Source: an uncultured Alphaproteobacteria bacterium
GTDB taxonomy: Bacteria; Pseudomonadota; Alphaproteobacteria; Micropepsales; Micropepsaceae
Assembly: GCA_903862715.1 (NCBI GenBank)
Contig: CAIOYY010000100.1
Span: 1-64,000 of the forward strand
Direction of reading: 5' to 3'
Length of the DNA: 64,000 nucleotides
Below the pieces are notes generated by a model. The model made no database searches. It saw nothing but the letters and a program-made list of their open reading frames with translations, and was not told the origin of the DNA. Within the stretch, counting starts at the first letter, position 1. Each line of letters begins with the position of its first letter. Positions 48,789 through 57,080 of the stretch are shown piece by piece. A program made the translations under genes and the position numbers.

Positions 48789-49087
48789 GTCAAAACCCAC
48801 CACGACCTCAACGCGAGCCTGTGCGCTTGGGTTGCTGCTTTCTGGTCGTCGTTATGAAGGGCAGGTTAAGCGCTGCTGCCGGAGCGGGCATCGATCAAAC
48901 GGGCAACCTGCAATGGGCCCACGGAAAGGGCATTTCACGCCCTCGGGTTCTGCTTTTTCCTATTTTCCGGATGAAGCGTGGCTGCGCTTGTTGGCCGGAA
49001 GCCTATCGCAAAAAACAACTTCCAGGCGCAGGACGGGTGGGCGGATTTGTTTGCAACGAAGTATAAAGGGTTAGGCCCGAATTTATC

Positions 49088-50545
49088 GTGATTCGAACCG
49101 AGGTCGGCTTTTTGAATACGGCACGCATATTTCCGTCTTTTCGGGCCACCGGGCTCTCGGCTGCCATTGTCGGCATGGCAGTGCTGGCGTCGGCCGCGGG
49201 CGCGCAAAATATTCCCATTCCGATACCGGCTCCCAGAGGCGAAATTTCCCGCAGCCAAACGATCATACCTGTTGCGTTTCCCATACAGGCGCCCCGAACG
49301 GCGCCCGCACGATCTGCGCCTGCGCCAGCCGCGGAAGCGGATCCGCTGGGCGCGCTGCTTGATCGGGTGACAGGAAATCCTGTGGCGGAGGCGGACACCA
49401 AGCCGGTCGTGATCGGCCTGCGGCTGGGGGAAGACGCCGAGCGCTCGCGCTTTGTGGTGGAACTTAGTGATCCAGTGGATGTGCATGTTTTCACTTTGAC
49501 CGAGCCCAATCGTGTGGTCATCGACATGCCCGAAGTGCTGTGGCGGGCCGCCGATGCGGTGCGCCCGAACGGCAGAGGCCCGGTCGAAAGCTATCGCTAT
49601 GGGCTCTTTCGTGAGGGCAATTCACGCTTTGTCATTGATCTGAACTCGCCCGTGCGGGTGGGCGAACCGCAGCTTCTCCCCCCCTCTGACGGCTTCGGCT
49701 TTCGCCTCGTCGTCGATCTCTACCCCGAGACCATTGCCGATTTCATCGCCCGGGCGGGCTGGCCGGAAGAACTGGCAGCGCTCGAAACGCCGAGCCCGGC
49801 TGCAATTGCACCGCCGCGTCCCGGCGCGCCGACGAAGCGCATTATCGTCGTCGACGCCGGGCATGGCGGCATCGACCCCGGAACGCACGGCCCCAGCGGC
49901 TTGCTGGAGAAAACGGTGGTTTTGTCGGTGGCGCAGAAACTGCGTGATGCCCTTGAGGCGACAGGCCGTTACACGGTTCACCTGACGCGCGATACGGACG
50001 TGTTCATCCCGTTGCGAGGCCGGGTCGATATCGCCCGCGCGGCCAAGGCGGATCTCTTTCTATCGCTGCATATCGATTCACATGAAAGTCACGATATTCG
50101 CGGTGCGTCGGTCTATACGCTGTCCGAGGATGCGTCCGACCGCGAGGCCGCAAGCCTCGCCGAGAAGGAAAACATGTCCGACATCATTGCGGGCGTCGAT
50201 CTCTCCGGCGACAACAACCCGGTCGCCACCATCCTGATCGACCTCGCGCAGCGCGATACGCTGAACCGCTCGGTACGGTTCGCCGAAACGGTGCTGACCA
50301 CGCTTCGGGAGGCGACTGCCATCCGTCCGTCCACCCCGCACCGGGCCGCCGGTTTTGCCGTGCTCAAGGCGCCGGATGTGCCTGCGGCGCTGATCGAACT
50401 CGGCTATATTACGAATCACGCGGATGAGGCCGAAATGACAACGGAAGCGTGGCGGTCGCGGGTCGCGGTGGCGATAACCGCCGCGGTAGACCGGCATTTC
50501 GGTACGGGAACATCGCCAGCGGCGGTTCAAGCTTCTATACCGTGA
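49088..50545 (+). CDS. amiC: N-acetylmuramoyl-L-alanine amidase with AMIN domain
   Basis: This periplasmic enzyme cleaves the bond between muramic acid and the stem peptide, helping daughter-cell separation. The 485-residue protein has a signal peptide (about residues 20-40), a Pro/Ala-rich linker, an AMIN domain (about residues 108-210, with RFVVELSDPVDVHVFTL), and an amidase_3 domain. The zinc motifs are VDAGHGGIDPGTHG, the LHIDSHESHDIRG region, and a late ALIELGYITNHADE with the catalytic Glu. It starts at GTG 49088. It precedes mrcA and prfB, as in other alphaproteobacteria. Confidence 0.95.
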   Translation: MIRTEVGFLNTARIFPSFRATGLSAAIVGMAVLASAAGAQNIPIPIPAPRGEISRSQTIIPVAFPIQAPRTAPARSAPAPAAEADPLGALLDRVTGNPVAEADTKPVVIGLRLGEDAERSRFVVELSDPVDVHVFTLTEPNRVVIDMPEVLWRAADAVRPNGRGPVESYRYGLFREGNSRFVIDLNSPVRVGEPQLLPPSDGFGFRLVVDLYPETIADFIARAGWPEELAALETPSPAAIAPPRPGAPTKRIIVVDAGHGGIDPGTHGPSGLLEKTVVLSVAQKLRDALEATGRYTVHLTRDTDVFIPLRGRVDIARAAKADLFLSLHIDSHESHDIRGASVYTLSEDASDREAASLAEKENMSDIIAGVDLSGDNNPVATILIDLAQRDTLNRSVRFAETVLTTLREATAIRPSTPHRAAGFAVLKAPDVPAALIELGYITNHADEAEMTTEAWRSRVAVAITAAVDRHFGTGTSPAAVQASIP

Positions 50546-50657
50546 CGGAATGGTCTTTTTCCCGCCCCAATAGGGGTGTTAGACGTGAATGTGCCGTGGA
50601 ACGGGGCTTGGTCAGATATTGCGACCGGCATCATGCGTTCCGGCGAGGCGAGCGAAG

Positions 50658-53096
50658 ATGAAGCCAATTTGGAAATACCTTCTCGGCGGCGTAGCCGTTT
50701 TATCGGTTTGCGGCCTGCTGGCCGTAAGCGGTTTTGTCTATTGGCTCACGCGCGATCTACCTGGCTATGAACAGCTGGCGGACTACGAACCGCCGGTGAC
50801 GACCCGCCTGTATGCGGGCGACGGTACCTTGATCGGTGAATATGCGCGCGAACGCCGCTTGTTCTCGCCGGTCTGGGCCATCCCCACCTCGCTGAAGGAA
50901 GCGTTCCTCTCCGCCGAGGACAAGAATTTCTACAGCCATCCCGGCATCGACGTATTCAGCATCGCGCGCGCCGCGATTTATAATCTGCGTTCCTCCGGCC
51001 GGCCTCAGGGCGCGTCCACCATCACGCAGCAGGTCGCCCGCAATTTTCTGCTGACGCGCGACGTCAGTTATTCGCGGAAAATCCGCGAGATGGTTCTCGC
51101 CATGCGCATCGACAGCGCGTTCACCAAGGACGAAGTGCTCGAGCTCTATCTCAACCAGATATTTCTCGGCGACAATTCCTATGGCGTGACGGCCGCCGCG
51201 ATCAATTATTTCGGCAAGACGCTCGACGAATTGACGCTGGGTGAATCCGCCTATCTCGCGGCGCTTCCCAAGGGGCCTGCCAACTACCATCCGGTACGCC
51301 GTAAGGCCGATGCCATCGAGCGCCGCAACTGGGTGCTCGATCAGATGGAAGAGAATGGCTACATCACGGAAGAAGAAGCCGTAGTCGCCAAGGCCGAAGA
51401 TCTGGTCACCTATAGTCGGCCCTTTGGCGCGGTGGCGCCGGACGTCGATTACTTTGTCGAAGAAGTGCGCCGCTTCCTCTACGACCAGTATGGTGAACAG
51501 GCGCTCTACGATAATGGCTTGCAGGTCCGCTCTACGCTCGACACGCGCCTGCAGGCGATTGCCGTGCGCGCACTGCGCAACGGCCTTCTGACCTATGACC
51601 GCCGTCATGGCTGGCGCGGTCCCGTGGCGCAGCTCGATATGGCGACGGACTGGCAGGCGGCGTTCGCGGAAGTGCCGAACCGTTCGGGCATCGAAACCTG
51701 GGAATTGGCGACGGTCACCGCCATCGCGGACAATGTTACGCAGCTTGCGTTTGCCGAAGGCGCGACGGGACATATTCCGTTTGCCGAACTGACCTGGGCG
51801 CGCGCCAAGGTCAACGCCTATGTCGGCCCGGAAGTGCGCAATGCCAGCGATGTGCTGGCGGTGGGCGACGTCGTTTATGTCGAGGCGGTCACCGGCGAAG
51901 ACGCCGAGCCGGGCAGCTATGGATTGCGGCAGATTCCGGAAGTGAACGGCGCCATCGTTGCGGTCGATCCGTTCTCCGGCCATGTGCTCGCGCTGTCGGG
52001 CGGGTTCTCCTACGGCTCCAGTGAATTCGACCGTGCGATGCAGGCGTTGCGTCAACCGGGTTCGACTTTCAAGCCCTTCGTTTATGCGGCCGCGCTAGAC
52101 AATGGTTACACGCCCGTGACCCGCGTGCTCGATGCGCCCTTCGCGGTGGAGCAAGGGCCGGGGCTTCCTTTATGGACGCCGGAAAATTACGAAGAAGGTG
52201 ACTATCTCGGCCTCACGACCTTGCGCCGCGGCGTCGAGCTGTCGCGCAACATCATGACCGCGCGGCTCGCCCATGAGGTTGGTATGGACAAGGTGAAGGA
52301 TCTCGTCGAGCGTATGGGCGTCTACGACAATCTTCCGCCGTTCCTGTCGATGTCGTTGGGCGCGGGCGAAACGACGCTGCTGAAGATGACGACCGGCTAT
52401 GCCGAATTCGTCAATGGCGGGCGCAAGCTCGAACCGACGCTCATCGTTCGCGTTCAGGATCGTCACGGTAAGACCATCTACCGCTTCGATGACCGCGAAT
52501 GCACCGATTGCGCCGCAGAGACATGGACCCATCAGGAAGAGCCGCTGTTAAACGAAAACATGCCGCAGGTTCTCGACCCGCGCACGGCCTATCAGATCAC
52601 ATCGATCCTTGAAGGCGTCGTGCAGCGCGGGACGGGCGCGTCGGTCAGCGCGGTCGGCAAGCCGCTGGGCGGCAAGACCGGAACGTCGAGCGATTTCCGC
52701 GACGCATGGTTTGTCGGCTTCTCTCCTGATCTTGCCGTGGGTGTTTATATCGGTTTCGACGGGCCGCGGAGCCTTGGACCAGGCGAAGCCGGTTCGCGCG
52801 TTTCCGCGCCGATTTTCCGCGAATTCATGACTGATGCGTTGGCCGATCAGCCGCCGACTCCGTTCCGCATTCCGCAGGGCGTCGTGCTCGTGCCGGTCAA
52901 TCCGCGCACCGGCGAAACGATGCAATCCGGTCAACCCGGTGCGATCCTGGAAGCGTTCCGTCCAGGCACCGAGCCCGGCCTGCAATCTGTCTACGGTCTT
53001 GGCGGCAATTATCCCGGTGGTTATTCGGCCGAGGTGACGTCGAACCCCGATACGCTGGATGTCGAAATCGGTTCGGGCACCGGCGGTCTCTACTGA
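50658..53096 (+). CDS. mrcA: Penicillin-binding protein 1A
   Basis: This bifunctional peptidoglycan synthase has both glycosyltransferase and transpeptidase domains. The 812-residue protein has an N-terminal membrane anchor (residues 7-31), the glycosyltransferase motif AEDKNFYSHPGIDVFSI, GASTITQQVARNFLL, and the transpeptidase set: STFK near residue 468, LSRN, and KTGTSS near residue 672. An additional OB-like region lies between the two domains. The ATG at 50658 has GAGGCGAGCGAAG just upstream. It is downstream of amiC and upstream of prfB. Confidence 0.96.
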   Translation: MKPIWKYLLGGVAVLSVCGLLAVSGFVYWLTRDLPGYEQLADYEPPVTTRLYAGDGTLIGEYARERRLFSPVWAIPTSLKEAFLSAEDKNFYSHPGIDVFSIARAAIYNLRSSGRPQGASTITQQVARNFLLTRDVSYSRKIREMVLAMRIDSAFTKDEVLELYLNQIFLGDNSYGVTAAAINYFGKTLDELTLGESAYLAALPKGPANYHPVRRKADAIERRNWVLDQMEENGYITEEEAVVAKAEDLVTYSRPFGAVAPDVDYFVEEVRRFLYDQYGEQALYDNGLQVRSTLDTRLQAIAVRALRNGLLTYDRRHGWRGPVAQLDMATDWQAAFAEVPNRSGIETWELATVTAIADNVTQLAFAEGATGHIPFAELTWARAKVNAYVGPEVRNASDVLAVGDVVYVEAVTGEDAEPGSYGLRQIPEVNGAIVAVDPFSGHVLALSGGFSYGSSEFDRAMQALRQPGSTFKPFVYAAALDNGYTPVTRVLDAPFAVEQGPGLPLWTPENYEEGDYLGLTTLRRGVELSRNIMTARLAHEVGMDKVKDLVERMGVYDNLPPFLSMSLGAGETTLLKMTTGYAEFVNGGRKLEPTLIVRVQDRHGKTIYRFDDRECTDCAAETWTHQEEPLLNENMPQVLDPRTAYQITSILEGVVQRGTGASVSAVGKPLGGKTGTSSDFRDAWFVGFSPDLAVGVYIGFDGPRSLGPGEAGSRVSAPIFREFMTDALADQPPTPFRIPQGVVLVPVNPRTGETMQSGQPGAILEAFRPGTEPGLQSVYGLGGNYPGGYSAEVTSNPDTLDVEIGSGTGGLY

Positions 53097-53162
53097 CCCG
53101 CGGGCTTTACGCCTTCCGGACGTGCCCCTATATCCCTCTTTCGAAGAACGAACGGTAAAGTC

Positions 53163-54294
53163 ATGCGTGCGGAAACCGAGAGATCCATTGGCCAGATCAA
53201 GCAGTCGCTCGAACTGCTGAGGAGGCATCTTTGACCTCGATAATTCCAAGCGCCGCCTCGACGAACTGAACGCCCGATCCGAATCTCCCGATTTCTGGAA
53301 CGATGCCGCAAAAGCCCAGACGCTGATGCGCGAGCGCACGCGGCTGGATGAAGCGCTGTCCTCTTATTTCGGCCTGGAGCGCGAGTTGAACGACGCGGTC
53401 GGCATGATCGAACTGGCCGAAGCCGAAGGCGATAAGGAACTGGTCGCAGAGGCGGAAGCGGGTCTTGCCGGACTGAAGGCGCGCGCGCGCGCGCTGGAGC
53501 TGGAATCGATGCTGTCGGGCGAAGCCGACGGCAACGATGCCTATCTCGAGGTGCATGCGGGCGCGGGCGGAACGGAATCCCAGGATTGGGCTTCCATGCT
53601 TTTGCGCATGTATATGCGCTGGGCGGAGAGCAAGGGCCACAAGGTCGAATATCTGGAAGAGAGCGAAGGCGAAGAAGCCGGGATCAAATCGGCGACCATT
53701 CTCGTCAAAGGCCACAATGCCTATGGCTGGCTGAAGACGGAGACGGGCGTGCATCGTCTGGTGCGCATATCGCCCTTCGATTCGAATGCACGCCGCCATA
53801 CGAGCTTTTCCAGCGTCGGTGTCTACCCGGTCATCGACGACAAGATCGAAATCGACATTCCCGAAAAGGAAGTGCGCATTGACGTCTATCGCGCCTCGGG
53901 CGCGGGTGGGCAACACGTCAACAAAACCGAAAGCGCGGTGCGTATCACGCATCTGCCCACCGGCATCGCTGTGCAGTGCCAGAGTGACCGTTCGCAGCAC
54001 AAGAACCGCGCGACGGCCTGGGACATGTTGCGCGCAAGGCTTTATGAAGCCGAACTCAAGAAGCGCGAAGACGCCGCGCAGGCCGTAGCCGATTCCAAAT
54101 CGGATATCGGCTGGGGACACCAGATAAGGTCCTATGTGCTGCAGCCCTATCAGATGGTGAAGGATCTGCGCACAGGCGTTGAAAGCCATTCGCCGCAGGA
54201 CGTGCTCGATGGCGGGCTGGATGCGTTTATGGCCGCGTCCCTGGCGCAGAAGGTCGGGGTAGAACCGGCTGCAAGCTTGACAGATATCGATTAG
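53163..54294 (+). CDS. prfB: Peptide chain release factor 2, programmed +1 frameshift
   Basis: RF2 releases proteins at UGA and UAA. The first 23 codons (53163-53231) end in CTT, then an in-frame TGA (53232-53234) stops translation. Skipping one base continues in the frame 53233-54294 for 353 residues, giving 376 in total. The second part has the codon-recognition SPF in [15 protein letters not shown] and the catalytic GGQ in [16 protein letters not shown]. The AGGAGG-CAT-CTT-TGA-C site is the classic frameshift signal (see 53220-53235). It follows mrcA by 66 bp. Confidence 0.96.
53220..53235 (+). promoter_or_regulatory. prfB +1 programmed frameshift site
   Basis: AGGAGG (53220-53225) lies three bases before CTT TGA C (53229-53235), the same layout as E. 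coli prfB. When RF2 is scarce, the ribosome pauses at TGA and slips forward on CTT to reach the long frame. It forms a feedback loop on RF2 level. Confidence 0.95.
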
Positions 54295-54317
54295 GGCGCT
54301 TGCCGCTGACAGCACAT

Positions 54318-54355
54318 AAAGAAAAGCCCGCGTCGTACGACACGGGCTTTTCTTT
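54318..54355. terminator. Bidirectional terminator between prfB and bactofilin genes
   Basis: AAAGAAAAGCCCG pairs with CGGGCTTTTCTTT around GTCGTACGAC. The A-run on the left and the T-run on the right give U-tracts on both strands, ending both convergent genes. It lies 24 bp after the prfB stop and 16 bp before the bactofilin stop. Confidence 0.9.
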
Positions 54356-54370
54356 TGAAGTGTGCGCGCT

Positions 54371-54907
54371 CTAACTCTTGAGCGGTGTGAAGCTCGCCGC
54401 GGCGCGGGCCGCGGCAGGAGCTGGGCGCTGTTCGTCACCGAGAAGAGAAGGCGCCGCGCCGTTCTGGGACGGTGTTAAGGACGCAACGGCGACCGGTTTC
54501 ACTACGGCGGGAGCTGCATCGCTGAGCGGATTTTCGGAATGACGGCAATTGCCTTCGAAGAAGGCACCGGCTTCGACTAAAAGCGTTTGATGAAGGAGTT
54601 TTGCCTCCACGTGCGAGGTAGCACAGAGCTGAATTTTACGGGCTCTGATGCTGCCTTCAACTCGGCCACGGATGACAGCCTCTTCCGCGCTGATATCACC
54701 TATGACGAAGGCCAGCTCACCGACAACAATCGCATTGGCAATAATTTCGCCTTCAATGCGTCCATCAACCTGGACGTCGCCGGTAGAGCTAAAGGTACCT
54801 TTGGCGAGGGTGTCGGCGCTGATAATGGAGGGCGCCGCCGTGCGTGAGGTGCGCTTCTGCTGAACCGGAGATATGGTCTCAGTTTCTTTATTATTCTTCA
54901 TTAACAT
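54371..54907 (-). CDS. Bactofilin
   Basis: This 178-residue protein has the bactofilin (DUF583) core, residues about 25-125, a beta-helix that polymerises into a membrane-linked filament. Typical sequences are ISADTLAKGTFSSTGDVQVDGRIEGEI and VGELAFVIGDISAEEAVIRGRVEGSI. The core is flanked by polar tails. Bactofilins position cell-wall enzymes and shape the cell. The start overlaps the M23 gene stop by 17 bp, so the two are likely coupled and work together. Confidence 0.93.
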   Translation of the reverse strand: MLMKNNKETETISPVQQKRTSRTAAPSIISADTLAKGTFSSTGDVQVDGRIEGEIIANAIVVGELAFVIGDISAEEAVIRGRVEGSIRARKIQLCATSHVEAKLLHQTLLVEAGAFFEGNCRHSENPLSDAAPAVVKPVAVASLTPSQNGAAPSLLGDEQRPAPAAARAAASFTPLKS

Positions 54908-56306
54908 AATTACCAGCCCTCAAAAATCTGCTCGGGTTCTTCAGTTCATTGTCGAACCACACTTCGTAATGCACATGCGGTCCGGTGCTGCGTCCCGTAG
55001 ACCCGAGTTTCCCGACGACGGCACCTTTTTCGATTTCGCTGCCGACCGTTACAAGGATCTTGGAAAGATGGCCGTAGCGCGTCTTCAATCCAAAACCGTG
55101 ATCGACTTCCACGACGGTGCCATAGGCCCCGCGCGATCCCGCGAAAACCACCTTGCCCGGCGCCGTGGCACGAACCTCGGAGCCCCAGGGACCCGAGAAG
55201 TCTATTCCACCATGAAATGCTAAGCTTTTCGTAAAGGGGTCGCTTCGTGCGCCGAAGCCGCTGGTCTGGCGGAAACTGTTGCCGGTCACCGGGGCGTTCA
55301 GGGGCACGGCGCGGAGCGCCAGCGCGACGCTGCGCAGCTCCTCGAAGCTCGCTTGTGCATCTAGCGCGAGGGCGCCGAATTCCGCGTCGCCATACCCGAG
55401 TACGGCTGGGGAAATCGTCATTTCGGGACCGCCGACGCCACCGCCGCCAGCATCCAGCATGCGCCTTTCCAGCGTGGCGGGGTTGAGGCCCGCAGTGCGG
55501 ATGGTTTCCGTGTAATGCGCGGCTTCGCGGTCCATTTCCTTTTGCGCTTCCGCGATCAGGGTACGCTGGACAGGAACAAGGTGTTCCAGTCGCGTTTCCA
55601 GTTCGGCGATCTGGCGCAGGGAGGGATGATCGACCGGACGCGGCTCGGGGCGGCCGGCGAACAGACTGCCCAGACGCCGGAACGTTCCTTCGAGGAAGGT
55701 GTGCGACGGGCCGCCCGCGCCCTCCACATCCGTTCCGGTTTCCTCTGGCGTCGCATTTTCCGGCGCATTCTCTTCGGTGGCGGAGCCCGGAACCGGCGCG
55801 GCGTTCGTATCAAATATCGTGAAATGGGGTTCTTCGCCTGCGTCCAATGTACCGTTGAGAACCGAGTCCATGTGAATGGCGGACGGTTCCGCCTCAAGGC
55901 CCAGTTGGGCGCGAAGGTCTTCCTTGCCGCGAATGAGAGAGGCGAGGGTGTTGTGTCGGCCTTCCAGATCCTCGACGACCGAACGGAAATGATCTTCCGT
56001 TGCGACCACCGCGCCGTTCAACTCGTCATAGGAAAGTTGCAGCGATGCGATGCGGCTCTCATACGAGCCCTGCATCTGGCGGAAGTTCTCTTCCTTCGAG
56101 GCGATGATACGGTCTTTGAAAATCGTATTCACCGACGTGAATGCGACCCAGCCGAGAAACAGAAGCGAGATGCCGGCAAGGGTGGCCTGCATCAGCGGAT
56201 TGAATGTGAAGAATTGAACGCGGCCGTCGCTGCGAATGTAAACTTGTCGCTCCGGGAACTTTGCGCAAACAAATTCCCAAGCTTGTTCGCGAAGCGAAAC
56301 CAGCAT
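54891..56306 (-). CDS. M23 family peptidoglycan endopeptidase, membrane-anchored
   Basis: This 471-residue protein has a membrane helix (about residues 40-60), a coiled-coil region (about 75-130), a Pro/Glu-rich linker and a C-terminal LytM/M23 domain (about 350-460) with HGGIDFSGPWG, GHLSKILV and HVHYEVWF, the zinc and catalytic motifs. It is expected to cut peptidoglycan cross-links. The start at 56306 has GAGGGA upstream; a longer frame begins at 56348. The bactofilin gene overlaps its stop. M23-bactofilin pairs are known to control cell shape. Confidence 0.93.
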   Translation of the reverse strand: MLVSLREQAWEFVCAKFPERQVYIRSDGRVQFFTFNPLMQATLAGISLLFLGWVAFTSVNTIFKDRIIASKEENFRQMQGSYESRIASLQLSYDELNGAVVATEDHFRSVVEDLEGRHNTLASLIRGKEDLRAQLGLEAEPSAIHMDSVLNGTLDAGEEPHFTIFDTNAAPVPGSATEENAPENATPEETGTDVEGAGGPSHTFLEGTFRRLGSLFAGRPEPRPVDHPSLRQIAELETRLEHLVPVQRTLIAEAQKEMDREAAHYTETIRTAGLNPATLERRMLDAGGGGVGGPEMTISPAVLGYGDAEFGALALDAQASFEELRSVALALRAVPLNAPVTGNSFRQTSGFGARSDPFTKSLAFHGGIDFSGPWGSEVRATAPGKVVFAGSRGAYGTVVEVDHGFGLKTRYGHLSKILVTVGSEIEKGAVVGKLGSTGRSTGPHVHYEVWFDNELKNPSRFLRAGNYVNEE

Positions 56307-56445
56307 TAACCCATTCCCTCGCCGCCCCGTTTCAGGGCGTAACCCCATGGCCTATTTGAACCGATTAATGGCGGCAGATCAAGCTCTTAGGCATGCCGCT
56401 TTAACGGGCTAACAGAGCCCGGGATGGTTACAAATGCGTCATAAA

Positions 56446-56925
56446 TCAGAGGGTCTTCACGGCTGCGAGGACTTCCTCGACATGTCCGGGAACCTTCACT
56501 TTCCGCCAGATTTTCCGGATGTTCCCTTTGCCATCAATGAGAAAGGTCGTTCGTTCCGTGCCCATATAGCGTCGGCCATACATGCTTTTCTCGACCCAGA
56601 CCCCATAGGCATCGGCGACCTTTGTCTCCTCGTCGGCCGCGAGCGCCATCTTAAGGCCGTATTTTTTCTTGAATTTGTCGTGTGAAGCGGGGCTGTCCTT
56701 GGAAATGCCCACAATTGCGGCTCCGGCCGCGGCAAAGTGCTTCGCCTCCTCGGAAAAGGCGATGGCCTCCTTGGTACAGCCCGAGGTGTCATCCTTGGGG
56801 TAGAAATAGAGGACGAGTGTTTTGCCTTTGAAATCCTTCAGGGAAATTTCGGAACCGCCATCGCCTGGTAGCTTGAAGGCTGGTGCCTTGTCCCCCGCTT
56901 CCAGTTCTTTCGGTTGTGACGCCAT
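56446..56925 (-). CDS. bcp: Thioredoxin-dependent thiol peroxidase (BCP/PrxQ)
   Basis: This 159-residue peroxidase has the BCP signature FYPKDDTSGCTKEAIAFSE, with peroxidatic Cys50. The usual resolving cysteine five residues later is absent (Ile55), so this copy is probably the one-Cys form and must be reduced by another thiol. ERTTFLIDGKGNIRKIW follows as in the family. It protects against peroxides in the cytosol. It is divergent from the AsmA-like gene. Confidence 0.93.
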   Translation of the reverse strand: MASQPKELEAGDKAPAFKLPGDGGSEISLKDFKGKTLVLYFYPKDDTSGCTKEAIAFSEEAKHFAAAGAAIVGISKDSPASHDKFKKKYGLKMALAADEETKVADAYGVWVEKSMYGRRYMGTERTTFLIDGKGNIRKIWRKVKVPGHVEEVLAAVKTL

Positions 56926-57080
56926 GCGGGCACCTCTTGGCCGTTGTTAACCTCTTTGTATTACGCGATAAGCAGGAATAGCGCGCCTTGCAAGCAATCC
57001 TAGAGGCAGGCATCGCGCGTCGATTTTGGAGCCTGGCGGGGCAGCCCTGTGTATAGTTGGCTGGTGGAGTAACCTTGCCG

